Shown: positions 7,901 to 16,807, numbered from the stretch's first letter. The stretch is 64,000 nt of DNA from Haloarcula mannanilytica (GCF_005406125.1 NZ_BIXZ01000009.1:1-64000), one strand, 5' to 3'. A program made the numbers and translations. The notes: generated by a model not told the origin, from the letters alone.

Positions 7901-8554
7901 TCACACCGCGTCGACGGTGAACAGCGAGTCGTCGCTGAGGACGACCTGTACCCGGCGGTGCCAGGCGTCAGCGAAAGCCTCTCGTTGCTGGTCAGTTGCC
8001 GATTCGTCGAGAATCCCTTGGAGGTTCCCGATTGCGGGTCCACCGTCAGGAACGTCGCTGACGTGGTAGGTCACTTCGACGGTCTCGTCCGTGTCGGTTC
8101 GCCGGAACCGGAACGTCGGGTCCGCCGTGTCCGGGTCGAACGCGTCGAAGCGCAGGAGGTCGCGGCGGCCGCCATAGCCGCCGGCGAGCCCGCTGAATCC
8201 GTCATCGCCGGTCGCGCCAGTCACGTACGAGATGATGCGGCTCATCACGCCGTACGCGGCATCGTCCTGCGGGCCGGCCGTCTGGACCTCGATTTCGCTC
8301 CGGACTGGATAGTCGTCGGGATACAGGGCGTCGAGCCCGAGCTGGACGATCCGATAGGCACCCGAGGCTGTCGGACAGGAGTGTCCGGCTTCTTTCACCG
8401 CGTCCCGGTAGGTGACGACGAACGGCTCGCCCGGTTCGAGGACGCCGAGGGCCTCCGCGACGGGGTCGCGGATTTCGATCGGGTCGGCGTCGTAGTCGAC
8501 CTGCCAATTGGTTCTCGTCTGGGTCGTGTCAGTCGCAGTCGAATTCGATGTCAT
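7901..8554 (-). CDS. FmdE-like protein in the CPG-ATPase operon
   Basis: 217 residues. The segment VTYRDAVKEAGHSCPTASGA (about residues 46-65) resembles the His/Cys entry motif of the FmdE family, which binds metal. The remaining alpha/beta region with Asp- and His-rich stretches fits that fold less clearly. It lies 28 bases downstream of the P1B ATPase gene on the same strand and is likely cotranscribed with it and the HMA chaperone. A metal-binding accessory or buffering role is inferred from context. Assignment to FmdE is moderate. Confidence 0.55.
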   Translation of the reverse strand: MTSNSTATDTTQTRTNWQVDYDADPIEIRDPVAEALGVLEPGEPFVVTYRDAVKEAGHSCPTASGAYRIVQLGLDALYPDDYPVRSEIEVQTAGPQDDAAYGVMSRIISYVTGATGDDGFSGLAGGYGGRRDLLRFDAFDPDTADPTFRFRRTDTDETVEVTYHVSDVPDGGPAIGNLQGILDESATDQQREAFADAWHRRVQVVLSDDSLFTVDAV

Positions 8555-8582
8555 GAGTTGTGGTTGTGATCGTGTCTCGTGG

Positions 8583-10502
8583 TCAGTAGCGGAGCAGTCG
8601 CATCCCGTTGAGGATGACGAGGAGGACGCTGGCCTCGTGGACCAGCATTCCCGACGCGAGGGTGACGTAGCTGGTGAGCACGCCCGCGAGGAGGACGGTC
8701 ACGGTCAGCACCGCGAGCCCGACGTTCTCGAGGACGTTCCAGCGCGTCGCCTTGCTGAGTTTGACCGCGTACGGGATGCGTTCGAGGTCGTCGGCCATCA
8801 ACGCCATGTCAGCCGTTTCGATAGCGGTGTCCGTTCCCGCAGCACCCATCGCGATGCCGACATCGGCAGTGGCCAGCGATGGCGCGTCGTTGATGCCGTC
8901 GCCGACCATCGCGACGACGTGGCCGTCGGCCTGGTAGCCCTCGATGACGGACTGCTTGTCCTCGGGGAGGAGTTCGGCACGGTACTCGTCGATACCGACC
9001 TCCTCGGCAACGGCAGCGGCCGTCCGCTCGTTGTCGCCGGTGAGCATCACCGTCTCGATGCCAGCGTCTTGGAGCGCCGCGACGACCCCAGGAGCGGCCT
9101 CCCGGAGCTCGTCCCGCATCGCAATCGCGCCGATGATGTCCCCGTCCCGAACGACGTGGACGACTGTCTCGCCGCGCCCCTCACGCTCGCGGACGTAGTC
9201 GGCGACCCGATCGGGGACATCGACGTCGCGGTCGTCCAGCAGCGCGCGGTTGCCGACGACGACTTCCTGGCCATCGGCATGGGCGATGACGCCCTTGCCG
9301 GCGACCACGTCGAAGTCGTCGGGATCGGGGACCGACCTGCGCCCCACGTCCGTATCGTCCGCTTGGGCGACCGTCGCTCCACCGTCCGTCGCAGCCGTCT
9401 GGCGTTCGCGGGCCATGTCGACGATGGCGTCCGCGAGGTGGTGTTCGCTCTTCTTCTCGGCGGTCGCTGCGAGCGAGAGGACGTCGGCGGCGGCGACGCC
9501 GAACCCCTCGATACCGGAGACGGTGGTCTCGCCCTTCGTGAGCGTCCCCGTCTTGTCGAAGGCGACGAGATCGATCTTGCCGGCGCGTTCGAGGTGTTCG
9601 CCGCCCTTCATCAGCACGCCCGACCGGGCGGCGTTACCGATGGCCGAGACGATGCTGACCGGTGGCCCGATGACCAGCGCGCCCGGACAGCCGATGACCA
9701 GCAGCGTCAGCGACAGGATCGCGTTCTGCGTGACCGCGTACGCGCCGATAGCCAGGGCAATGACGGCCGGCGTGTAGTACTTCGCGAACCGGTCGATGAG
9801 ACTCTCCGTGGGCGACTGAGCCTCCTGGGCCTCCTCGACGCGACGGATGATCCGTTCGAGAGTCGTATCCGATCCCGCTCCCGTCGTCCGGATTTCTAGC
9901 GCGCCCTCCTGGTTGACCGTCCCGGCGTACACCTCGTCGCTGTCGGCCTTGTGGACGGGCGCGCTCTCGCCGGTGACCGGCGCCTGGTTGACTGCGCTCT
10001 CGCCGTCGACGACGGTTCCGTCGACCGGGATCTTCCCGCCCGGCTTTACGACGACGACTTCGCCCTCTTCGACATCGCGGGCGGAGACCTTTTGGAGTGT
10101 CCCGTCGCGACGGACGGTCGCCGTGTCGGGCGTCATCTCCAGTAGCTCCTGAAGTGCCGTCCGGGTCTTCCGCATCGTCCGGCCTTCGAGGTAGCTGCCA
10201 AGGCTGAACAGGAAGACGACGGCGGCGGCTTCCCAGTACTCCCCGATGACGATAGCACCGATGGCGGCCAGCGTCACCAGCGTCTTGATGCCGAGCGTCC
10301 GGTTGGTGACCTCGTGGTAAGCGGTCTTGGCGATGTCGTAGCCACCCACGACCGTCGCGAGGACGAGGATGGCGGCGCTTGCCATCTCGAAACTCGTGAG
10401 GTAGCCGAGACTCCAGCCACCGCCGTACAGCAGGCCGCTTGTCGCCGTGACGATGGCCTTCCGGTGGTTCCGGTAGTACTGCGTGATCGATTGTTTGTTC
10501 AT
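8583..10502 (-). CDS. P1B-type heavy-metal ATPase with CPG motif (Zn/Cd-type candidate)
   Basis: 639 residues, with no N-terminal HMA domain of its own. Actuator loop TGES at residues 177-180, membrane motif CPG at 272-274 within IGCPGALVIGPP, phosphorylation Asp316 in DKTGTLT, SEHHLADAI in place of the usual SEHPLA near residue 353, and hinge GDGINDAP near residue 551. The last membrane helix carries HEASVLLVILNGMRLL, a His-Glu signature shared with Zn/Cd-type (P1B-2) pumps. CPG replaces the CPC of ZntA. The HMA domain is supplied by the adjacent 71-residue protein 4 bases upstream. Divergent from an ArsR-type regulator. Likely exports Zn, Cd or similar; substrate inferred. Confidence 0.85.
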   Translation of the reverse strand: MNKQSITQYYRNHRKAIVTATSGLLYGGGWSLGYLTSFEMASAAILVLATVVGGYDIAKTAYHEVTNRTLGIKTLVTLAAIGAIVIGEYWEAAAVVFLFSLGSYLEGRTMRKTRTALQELLEMTPDTATVRRDGTLQKVSARDVEEGEVVVVKPGGKIPVDGTVVDGESAVNQAPVTGESAPVHKADSDEVYAGTVNQEGALEIRTTGAGSDTTLERIIRRVEEAQEAQSPTESLIDRFAKYYTPAVIALAIGAYAVTQNAILSLTLLVIGCPGALVIGPPVSIVSAIGNAARSGVLMKGGEHLERAGKIDLVAFDKTGTLTKGETTVSGIEGFGVAAADVLSLAATAEKKSEHHLADAIVDMARERQTAATDGGATVAQADDTDVGRRSVPDPDDFDVVAGKGVIAHADGQEVVVGNRALLDDRDVDVPDRVADYVREREGRGETVVHVVRDGDIIGAIAMRDELREAAPGVVAALQDAGIETVMLTGDNERTAAAVAEEVGIDEYRAELLPEDKQSVIEGYQADGHVVAMVGDGINDAPSLATADVGIAMGAAGTDTAIETADMALMADDLERIPYAVKLSKATRWNVLENVGLAVLTVTVLLAGVLTSYVTLASGMLVHEASVLLVILNGMRLLRY

Positions 10503-10506
10503 AGTG

Positions 10507-10722
10507 TTAGGCGGGCTGGGGAGTGTACCCCTGGTTTTCGATGGTCTCTGCGAAGGCGTCGGGGTCAGCGACGCTGTCGTCGTACTCGATCTCGACGCGG
10601 CCGGTCGCGTAGTGGACTTCGACGTGCTGGACGCCGTCGACGTTCGACAGGGCGCGTTCGACGGTACTCGCGCAGGTCGGGCAGTCGAAGTCGAGGACGC
10701 GGAATTGGGTTGTGTCGCTCAT
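10507..10722 (-). CDS. HMA-domain metallochaperone
   Basis: 71 residues forming a single ferredoxin-like heavy-metal-associated domain. The binding motif is FDCPTCAST, Cys14 and Cys17. An Asp before the first Cys replaces the GM of copper chaperones, as in Zn/Cd-type HMA domains. It is the first gene of the operon and ends 4 bases before the CPG ATPase, which lacks an HMA domain, so it probably acts as that pump's detached metal-binding domain. Confidence 0.85.
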   Translation of the reverse strand: MSDTTQFRVLDFDCPTCASTVERALSNVDGVQHVEVHYATGRVEIEYDDSVADPDAFAETIENQGYTPQPA

Positions 10723-10760
10723 TACAGTTTGAGATAGTGCCCGTACCTCAATAAGTATTT

Positions 10761-10766
10761 TTTATA
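10761..10766 (-). promoter_or_regulatory. TATA box of the HMA-ATPase operon
   Basis: TATAAA on the minus strand, followed by further A/T, about 39 bases upstream of the HMA start codon. At the normal archaeal spacing the transcript would begin around 10737 with a short leader. The adjacent ArsR-type regulator gene is divergent, so its operator probably overlaps this site. Confidence 0.55.
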
Positions 10767-10923
10767 TGATATGTTTGAATTCGGATACGAGTCGTTGGAA
10801 CAGTCAAACGGGTCGTCTAGGGCTTTCGCTATCGCGGGTCCATCCTGTACTGGATACCTCGACAGACACCTACCCGACTCCTGCCCCGCTACCTTTTCCC
10901 GCGTGCTCGCGCTCAGTCCTCGT

Positions 10924-11448
10924 ATGAGTGATTCCGATACCGACCACCGTCTCGACGACATCGCGGTGCGAGACACTCGGATTTCGGACGCCATCGACGA
11001 GCCGATGCGGGCGATGGTCCTCGACATTCTGTCCGAGGAAGCCCTAACTGCGACCGAGGTCCACGAACGCCTCGACGATCGCGGCATCGACCGGACGGAG
11101 AACACGGTCCGCCATCACATCAACGAGCTCCGGGATGCGGGCCTCGTCGACGTCGTTCGCTTCGAGGAGGGGCGTGGTGGGACGACGAAGTACTACCACG
11201 CGAACACGATCGTCCTCTCGTACTCACTACCAGATTCGGCCGACGCCGCCGTCGAGGAGATGATCGACGCTGCCCAGCCCCAGATCACGGACGCGCTCAC
11301 TACGCTCACCGACGAGTACGACGACGCTATTGAGGAGATCGTCGAGGATATGCAGCCCTGCGAGCACTGCCAGACCCAGAAGTACGAGACGTACGTTCTT
11401 CTGACCGTCCTGCGACGTGCGTTCGTTCGCGCCCACAGAAATTCCTGA
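10924..11448 (+). CDS. ArsR-type winged-helix metal-responsive regulator
   Basis: About 174 residues from the ATG at 10924; the frame continues upstream to 10771 but that part has no protein-like features. Winged helix at about 20-90 (ILSEEALTATEVHERLDDRG, TVRHHINELRDAGLV), then an acidic helical region and CEHC near residue 143, a plausible metal-sensing cysteine pair. Divergent from the HMA/CPG-ATPase operon, consistent with a repressor released by metal. Family and local regulation are well supported; the metal is not. Confidence 0.8.
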   Translation: MSDSDTDHRLDDIAVRDTRISDAIDEPMRAMVLDILSEEALTATEVHERLDDRGIDRTENTVRHHINELRDAGLVDVVRFEEGRGGTTKYYHANTIVLSYSLPDSADAAVEEMIDAAQPQITDALTTLTDEYDDAIEEIVEDMQPCEHCQTQKYETYVLLTVLRRAFVRAHRNS

Positions 11449-11477
11449 GGGGGAACCACCCCTACGCTGGCAGGGTC

Positions 11478-12944
11478 TTAGAAGGAGAACCGATCACGCG
11501 CGGATTGCATCGCGAGGCGAGTCAGGAGTCGCGCAGGGCCACGCTTTGGGAGGTCCCGTACAGTCTCGATGCTGGTCGGCGGTTCACTACCACCAATGTC
11601 TAACTCCCAGCCTGTCTCGTCCATGAAGCGTTCGACAGCCTGATTTACTCGCTGTCGCACGTCGTCCGAGTCCATTGTCTCGGGCACACCATTCCGGAGG
11701 ACGACGTCGCCGTCAACGATCACTGTCTCGACGTCGGCCGGGACCGCGTTGTTCACGACGTGTGCGGGAACGTTGGTCAGTGGCGTGAACTTCGGTTTGT
11801 CGACGTCGAGGAGGATAATATCCGCGCGCTTTCCCGCTTCGATACTGCCGATCTCGTCGCCCATCCCCAGCGCGCGTGCGCCCTCGATAGTGAGCATTCG
11901 TATCAGTTCCATCGAGTCGAACTGCCCGGCTGAACGCTTGAGATTTGCCGCCAGCCGAGCTTGCCGCGCTTCACCGAACATGCTGTACGAGTCGTGCCAG
12001 TAGTGGTCGTCAATCCCTACTCCGACGTCGACGCCGGCGGCTCGAAGCTCGGGAACGGGCGTCCACTGCGTCTCCCCGTCCGGATTCCAGTAACAGAAGA
12101 CGGACGGGCAGTGCGCAACAGCCGCGTCCGCCTCGGCGGTTCGCTGGATGTCCTCTTCGTCGGCGAGGCGGAAGTGAGCAGCGACCAGTCGGTCGTCCAG
12201 GAGTCCAACGTCGTCGAGCAATCCTACCGAGTCCTCGCCACCGTTCGCTCGTGCCATCGTGTTACTCTCCTCGAGTTCGAGCAAGTGCGTGTGGACGAGC
12301 AGGTCCGGGTACTCTGCGGCGAGGGATGCGGTCCGTTCCCACAGCTGCCTGGTACACGACCAGTCGTCGTGCGGGCAGATCGTCGCCCTGATTCGGCCGT
12401 CGTACGTGTCGTGGTACGTTTCGACGAACTCGCGAGCACGGGAGAACTGCTGATCGACTGGTTGGTCCCAGAAGAGGTCCGAGATCGCCGGGCCGAAAAA
12501 TCCGCGGAGCCCTGCTTCCCCGAACGCCTCTGCACCTGCGGCAGGCCGTGCGTCCATCGAGTTCACGGTCGTGACACCGCCCAAGAGGAAATTGAGCGCT
12601 GCGAGCTCGACGCCTGCCTCGACGAGGTACTCGAATTCGCCGTTCCCTAATCTGTTAAACAAGGCCGTCCCACTCCCAAGCATCTCCGTCAGCTCGAGTT
12701 CGCTAAACGCACCGATGAGCGGTGTCATCTCCAAGTGCGTGTGGGCGTTCACCAACCCCGGCATCACCAGTTTCCCGTTCCCGTCGATAACGGTGGACGC
12801 TTCTAATTCTCCGTCTCCTGCACGTGATGGTCGGACTTCTTCGATACAGCCATCGGTGATGCATACTGTGCCGCGCTCGTACAGGCGGTTCCGCTCGTCG
12901 GCTGTGAGAACGAGTGCATCATGGATTGCCAGATCGACAGCCAT
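11478..12944 (-). CDS. amidohydrolase / metal-dependent deaminase (TrzA/AtzA-like)
   Basis: 488 residues of the amidohydrolase superfamily. Metal ligands are visible: HTH (His68, His70) in VNAHTHLEMT, His218/His220 in LLVHTHLLE, His257 in VAAHFRL, and Asp312 in GIDDHYWHD. The set and spacing fit mononuclear Zn/Fe cytosine-deaminase, chlorohydrolase and S-adenosylhomocysteine-deaminase-type enzymes. The N- and C-terminal beta sandwich (AIHDALVLTADE; KRADIILLD) is present. Substrate is not deducible. It converges on the ArsR-type gene and has no obvious tie to metal transport. Confidence 0.82.
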   Translation of the reverse strand: MAVDLAIHDALVLTADERNRLYERGTVCITDGCIEEVRPSRAGDGELEASTVIDGNGKLVMPGLVNAHTHLEMTPLIGAFSELELTEMLGSGTALFNRLGNGEFEYLVEAGVELAALNFLLGGVTTVNSMDARPAAGAEAFGEAGLRGFFGPAISDLFWDQPVDQQFSRAREFVETYHDTYDGRIRATICPHDDWSCTRQLWERTASLAAEYPDLLVHTHLLELEESNTMARANGGEDSVGLLDDVGLLDDRLVAAHFRLADEEDIQRTAEADAAVAHCPSVFCYWNPDGETQWTPVPELRAAGVDVGVGIDDHYWHDSYSMFGEARQARLAANLKRSAGQFDSMELIRMLTIEGARALGMGDEIGSIEAGKRADIILLDVDKPKFTPLTNVPAHVVNNAVPADVETVIVDGDVVLRNGVPETMDSDDVRQRVNQAVERFMDETGWELDIGGSEPPTSIETVRDLPKRGPARLLTRLAMQSARDRFSF

Positions 12945-13272
12945 CGTAAATTAGGAAGTGGATGTGACAGTTACCGTACTGGACAACCGAGCAGGCCGGC
13001 GAAGGCTGTTCTTCCAGGTGGTGTTCCCCTCATTTGGGATATCATCGGTCTCTACTGGTCCCATTAGCCTCTAATACGTCGGCGTGATTTAATCAGATTC
13101 CCCTTTTGAATCTGAAGTCGGATTCCGTGGAGCTTGTGGAGGTTTGCAATGTTTTCCCCTCTTCACGATAGATCATCTATGGCCGACGGTTACGATGCCA
13201 TAGTACTGATACCCTCATAGGCAGTATATTCTAATCAAAACCGCAATAGATGATCCCTACAATGATACACCT
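12945..13272. other. intergenic region upstream of the YHS permease
   Basis: 328 bases without a supported gene, between divergent genes. Contains TTTTGAATCTGAAG around 13104-13117, a weaker relative of the dyad seen upstream of several copper genes, and an AT-rich stretch at about 13220-13245 that may carry the permease promoter. Confidence 0.4.
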
Positions 13273-14667
13273 ATGCAGGCGACGATAATCGACGGAGTTC
13301 TTGAATCCCTTCGTATCGGTGTCGGATTTCTCTGGACGGCGGCGTGGGCGATCATCATGGGCCTCACGATTACGAGTCTCGTCCAGGTCTACGTCTCGAA
13401 GGAGCGGATGGCACAGGTGCTGGGTGAGGGCGATCTAACTGGACTTACCAAGGCGACTGTGTTCGGAGCAGCAAGCAGTGGCTGTAGTTTCGGCGCCGTC
13501 GCCATCGGGAAGGGCCTGTTCAAGAAGGGGGCGCACGCGGTGAACTTCCTCGCGTTCATGTTCGCGTCGACGAACCTCATCGTCGAACTAGGGCTGATGA
13601 TTCTCATCCTGCTTGGCTGGGAGTTCCTCGTCGCGGAACTGCTCGGCGGCCTGATTCTCATCGCCGTCATGGCCGCCATCGTCCACCTCACGCTTCCCGA
13701 AAACCTGTTTAACGAAGTCCGCGAGAAGCTCAACGAGCGCGACCACCAGGCGGGCGTCACGGAAGATCCCACCTGCGGGATGGAGGGGAAAGACGAGTAC
13801 ACGCTCACGACCGACGGCGGTGAGACGCTCAAATTCTGCTCGGAGGGCTGTATGGAGACCTATCGCCAGGAGACGTCGAGTAGCGGCGGGTGGCGTGACG
13901 AGTTGCTGTCGTGGGGTGGCTGGTACAAGGTCGGGAATCAGTACCGCAAGGAGTGGTCGATGATCTGGAAAGACATCGTCGCCGGCTTCCTTATTTCTGG
14001 GTTCGTCATCGTCTTCGTCCCGCAGTGGGTGTGGAACACGCTGTTCATTCAGGGCGACGGCCTGCTCGTGACTGCCGAGAACGCCGTCATGGGCGTCATC
14101 ATCGCCGTCCTCAGTTTCGTCGGCAGTATGGGCAACGTCCCGTTCGCCGTCGCGCTCTGGGGTGGTGGCGTCAGCTTCGCCGGGATCATCGCGTTCGTCT
14201 ACGCCGACCTCATCACCGTGCCCGTCCTGAACGTCTACCGGAAGTACTACGGCTGGAAGGTGATGCTGTACATCCTCGGCGTCTTCTTCGTCACGATGGC
14301 GTTCACCGGCTTCCTCATGGAGCTGCTGTTCGACGCGCTGGGTATCGTTCCAGATCTGGCGGGCGGCGAGACGGCGACTGAACAGACGTACTTCGAGCTC
14401 AACTACACGTTCTACCTCAATATTATCGCCTTTGCGCTCTCCGGGTTCCTTCTGTATGTCTACCGGCGGGGACTCGGCGCACCAGGTCAGTATCGAGATC
14501 CGGTGTGCGGGATGCGAACCGACGATGAGGGCCCGAGTGCGTCCCACGATGGGACGACGTACTATTTTTGCTCAAAGAAATGCAAGCGTACGTTCGAAGA
14601 AGAACCAACGGAATTTACTAATCAAAGCCCGCAAATATCGAGCCACGATCACGATCATGACCACTGA
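13273..14667 (+). CDS. permease with two YHS metal-binding domains (DUF318/UPF0718-like)
   Basis: 464 residues. Two blocks of about four membrane helices (roughly 10-140 and 235-395). The first contains the GAASSGCSFGAVAIGKGLF motif typical of UPF0718 permeases, a group that includes Cu/Zn and organoarsenical exporters. A YHS/TRASH domain sits in the cytoplasmic loop (CGM near Cys168; FCSEGC at Cys189/Cys193). A second lies at the C-terminus (DPVCGM, YYFCSKKC), followed by a HDHDHDH tail. Probably a metal or metalloid exporter with built-in cytoplasmic metal sensing or delivery. Two YHS domains plus a His tail is a rich arrangement. Substrate inferred as copper or zinc from context. Confidence 0.82.
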   Translation: MQATIIDGVLESLRIGVGFLWTAAWAIIMGLTITSLVQVYVSKERMAQVLGEGDLTGLTKATVFGAASSGCSFGAVAIGKGLFKKGAHAVNFLAFMFASTNLIVELGLMILILLGWEFLVAELLGGLILIAVMAAIVHLTLPENLFNEVREKLNERDHQAGVTEDPTCGMEGKDEYTLTTDGGETLKFCSEGCMETYRQETSSSGGWRDELLSWGGWYKVGNQYRKEWSMIWKDIVAGFLISGFVIVFVPQWVWNTLFIQGDGLLVTAENAVMGVIIAVLSFVGSMGNVPFAVALWGGGVSFAGIIAFVYADLITVPVLNVYRKYYGWKVMLYILGVFFVTMAFTGFLMELLFDALGIVPDLAGGETATEQTYFELNYTFYLNIIAFALSGFLLYVYRRGLGAPGQYRDPVCGMRTDDEGPSASHDGTTYYFCSKKCKRTFEEEPTEFTNQSPQISSHDHDHDH

Positions 14668-14792
14668 TGATCGCACTGTGGTTCATCCGCTGTGATGGGG
14701 TTCATCATCACAGTTTCAATCCGCAATTGTCACACCTACTGCGCTCAAATAGACGGTATGAATAGTCAAATCCCGCAACTCGGGGCTGTCAT

Positions 14793-15392
14793 ATGAATCG
14801 CCGTCGAGCAGATACTGTCGTCGGTGTGCTTCTCGGGTTCGTTCTCCTGGCCGGCGGGGTACTCAGTTGGCGGGCCTATCAACAGCGTCGGGCTATCGAG
14901 CAATCGATGGGGTCAATGATGGGTTCATCTATGGGAACGATGCACGGCCCAGACCCCCTCTGGTACGTGGTTGGAACCCTGCTGGTTGCTGGCGTTATCG
15001 GTGGCGTCTATTACGTGGTCCGGGGAGAACTCACCGATCCAGAAGTGGCCGACACAACGGCGCCTGTCGATCCTGCACAGACATCGGCGGCAACAGCTAC
15101 GTCGATGGATGATGACGCTGCACCGGCGACGTCTATCAATCCTGAATCGGACCCCCAAGCACGCGTTCTCGATCTCTTACCGGATGATGAACGACGCGTC
15201 CTCGAACCCGTCCTGAACTCCCCCGGAATCACGCAGATTGAACTTCGGGATCGATCTGAGTTCTCGAAGAGTAAAGTAAGCCAGACCGTGAGTTCACTCG
15301 AGGAGCGAGGTCTGCTGTATCGGGAACGACAGGGTCGGACCTATCGTGTGTATCCGAGTGATGACCTTCGGCAGCAACAACCGGGAAAATAG
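14793..15392 (+). CDS. membrane-anchored winged-helix regulator with Met-rich outer loop
   Basis: 199 residues. Two membrane helices (about 9-27 and 57-77) flank a short outer loop with six Met and a His (SMGSMMGSSMGTMHGPD). A flexible Ala/Asp/Thr linker follows (80-120), then a C-terminal winged helix (about 125-190; EPVLNSPGITQIELRDRS, KSKVSQTVSSLEERGLLY). The C-terminal HTH resembles the membrane-linked haloarchaeal DUF7343-type domain. The layout suggests a one-component regulator that could sense extracytoplasmic Cu(I) through methionines. Topology and HTH are seen; sensing is inference. Confidence 0.75.
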   Translation: MNRRRADTVVGVLLGFVLLAGGVLSWRAYQQRRAIEQSMGSMMGSSMGTMHGPDPLWYVVGTLLVAGVIGGVYYVVRGELTDPEVADTTAPVDPAQTSAATATSMDDDAAPATSINPESDPQARVLDLLPDDERRVLEPVLNSPGITQIELRDRSEFSKSKVSQTVSSLEERGLLYRERQGRTYRVYPSDDLRQQQPGK

Positions 15393-15560
15393 TCGCTATC
15401 TATCGGGCGCTCTCCCTCTCGAATTCCGTAGGTATGAACGGTCTCCCTCGAGCAAAACGGTTAGAAGATGTTATAGACGTTCTCGAACGTTCTCCTGTAT
15501 GGATTCACACCCATGTCGATAACTCCCGAGCAGGCCTACGAGTAACCGAGGAGAGAGACA

Positions 15561-15881
15561 ATGACCAACTTCAAACTCGGCCGGTGGCTGCTCGTGGCGC
15601 TCGCGATTGTCGGACTCGCGTTCGCCGCACCGGCAGTCAGCGCACACGACAACGCAACGACCGCTGACGACGCGCCTACGGACAATGCCACCGCAGATGA
15701 ATGGGCCACTTGGATGGAGGCACAGATGACCGAACACATGGGCCCGGGTAGCGTCGAGTGGATGGAGTCGCACATGGGTGTGACCGTCGACGAGATGGCC
15801 CAGGACATGGCTGACGGGGAATACCACGACGGGGCTGACGACGGCTACAACGGCGGGATGTACGGGCAGGGCCACTGCTGA
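15561..15881 (+). CDS. secreted Met/His-rich small protein
   Basis: 106 residues. N-terminal Sec signal peptide (LLVALAIVGLAFAAPAVSAH; cleavage likely after SA near residue 27). The mature part is acidic with repeated Met and His (WMEAQMTEHMG, WMESHMGVTVDEMAQDM) and ends GGMYGQGHC. The composition fits an extracytoplasmic copper-binding or scavenging protein. No named family recognised. Followed by the SHOCT gene 57 bases downstream, probably in one transcript. Confidence 0.68.
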   Translation: MTNFKLGRWLLVALAIVGLAFAAPAVSAHDNATTADDAPTDNATADEWATWMEAQMTEHMGPGSVEWMESHMGVTVDEMAQDMADGEYHDGADDGYNGGMYGQGHC

Positions 15882-15938
15882 CGGCTCTGGCCGTTTCGAT
15901 CGCTCCAATCGAACACCACAACTCACCAACGCAAGATA

Positions 15939-16292
15939 ATGACGCAACTCACCACTCACATCGGACGCACTGCTCGGCGACTCGCGATCCTCGCCGTCCC
16001 GCTGCTAGTTGCGGCGACTGGACCGGCTGTTGCCCACGGTAGTGGGAGCTACGGCGGCGGCATGATGGGGGGCGGCTGGGGCCTCTTCGGTGGAGCGATG
16101 GGGCTCTGGGGGTTCCTCTGGATGGGGCTCCTCATCGCCGTTCCGCTCTACATTGTCTATGCGCTCCTCAATCGAGGCTCCGGTGGGAACGAAGAGCAGT
16201 CGCTGTCGGTTCTCCGTGAGCGCTACGCCCGCGGAGAGCTCTCGGATGACGAATTCGATCGGCGGCGAGAACAGCTCGAACGCACCGGATGA
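15939..16292 (+). CDS. small membrane protein with C-terminal SHOCT domain
   Basis: 117 residues. Signal-like hydrophobic N-terminus (about 14-32, ending VAHG), a Gly/Met-rich segment (GGGMMGGGWG), a membrane helix (about 53-76) and a C-terminal SHOCT motif (LRERYARGELSDDEFDRRRE). SHOCT is a short helical-hairpin module thought to mediate protein contacts. One of four SHOCT proteins in the window. Confidence 0.78.
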   Translation: MTQLTTHIGRTARRLAILAVPLLVAATGPAVAHGSGSYGGGMMGGGWGLFGGAMGLWGFLWMGLLIAVPLYIVYALLNRGSGGNEEQSLSVLRERYARGELSDDEFDRRREQLERTG

Positions 16293-16362
16293 CTGGAGCA
16301 GCTGCTGTTCCAGCCGATACATCATATTCCCAACGGCCGCCGTTGCGGCACCCAACCGTTAA

Positions 16363-16378
16363 CCCCGTAGACGGGGTA
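16363..16378. promoter_or_regulatory. perfect inverted repeat just upstream of the DUF302 gene
   Basis: ACCCCGT (16363-16369), AG, ACGGGGT (16372-16378): a 7-bp perfect inverted repeat whose end is 9 bases before the start codon at 16388. Could be an operator over the transcription start or a hairpin in a short leader. Confidence 0.55.
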
Positions 16379-16387
16379 TGATACTTC

Positions 16388-16804
16388 ATGGAATACACAA
16401 TACAGACTTCAGTCACCGGTGAGTTCGACGACGTCGTCGACACGACGATTGCGGCGCTCAAAGACGAAGGATTCGGCGTCCTCTGTGACATCGACGTCCA
16501 AGCGACGCTCGAGGAGAAACTCGGCGAGGAGTTTCGACAGTACTGCATCCTCGGTGCGTGCAACCCGGGGCTGGCACACGAGGGCCTGAACGAAGAGATC
16601 GAACTCGGCGCACTCCTCCCGTGTAACGTCATTGTCTACGAAACCGACGGCGGCGAGGTCATGGTGAGTGCCGTCGACCCACAACAGCTCGTCGGCATCG
16701 CCGACAACGAGGCACTCGACTCGATCGCGAACGAGGTCCACGACCGGTTCGAACGCGTTCTCGCCAGCGTCGCGGACGAACTCGAATCATCGACCGAGAT
16801 CTGA
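16388..16804 (+). CDS. DUF302 family protein
   Basis: 138 residues matching the DUF302 pattern: an N-terminal beta-alpha unit (FDDVVDTTIAALKDEGFGVL), IDVQATLEEKLG, then CILGACNPGLAHEGL with two Cys near residues 55 and 60, and a C-terminal helical end. DUF302 proteins are small soluble dimers often found beside metal or respiratory genes; biochemical role not established. Begins just after an inverted repeat and is followed 3 bases later by a SHOCT gene, so the two are probably cotranscribed. Confidence 0.85.
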   Translation: MEYTIQTSVTGEFDDVVDTTIAALKDEGFGVLCDIDVQATLEEKLGEEFRQYCILGACNPGLAHEGLNEEIELGALLPCNVIVYETDGGEVMVSAVDPQQLVGIADNEALDSIANEVHDRFERVLASVADELESSTEI

Positions 16805-16807
16805 ACC

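Noticed and set aside
8508-9899. 463-codon plus-strand frame opposite the CPG ATPase
   Set aside because: Antisense shadow; Val/Arg/Asp-rich without motifs, while the opposite strand has all P-type ATPase motifs.
13588-14547. 319-codon minus-strand frame opposite the YHS permease
   Set aside because: Antisense shadow with random composition; permease and YHS motifs lie on the plus strand.
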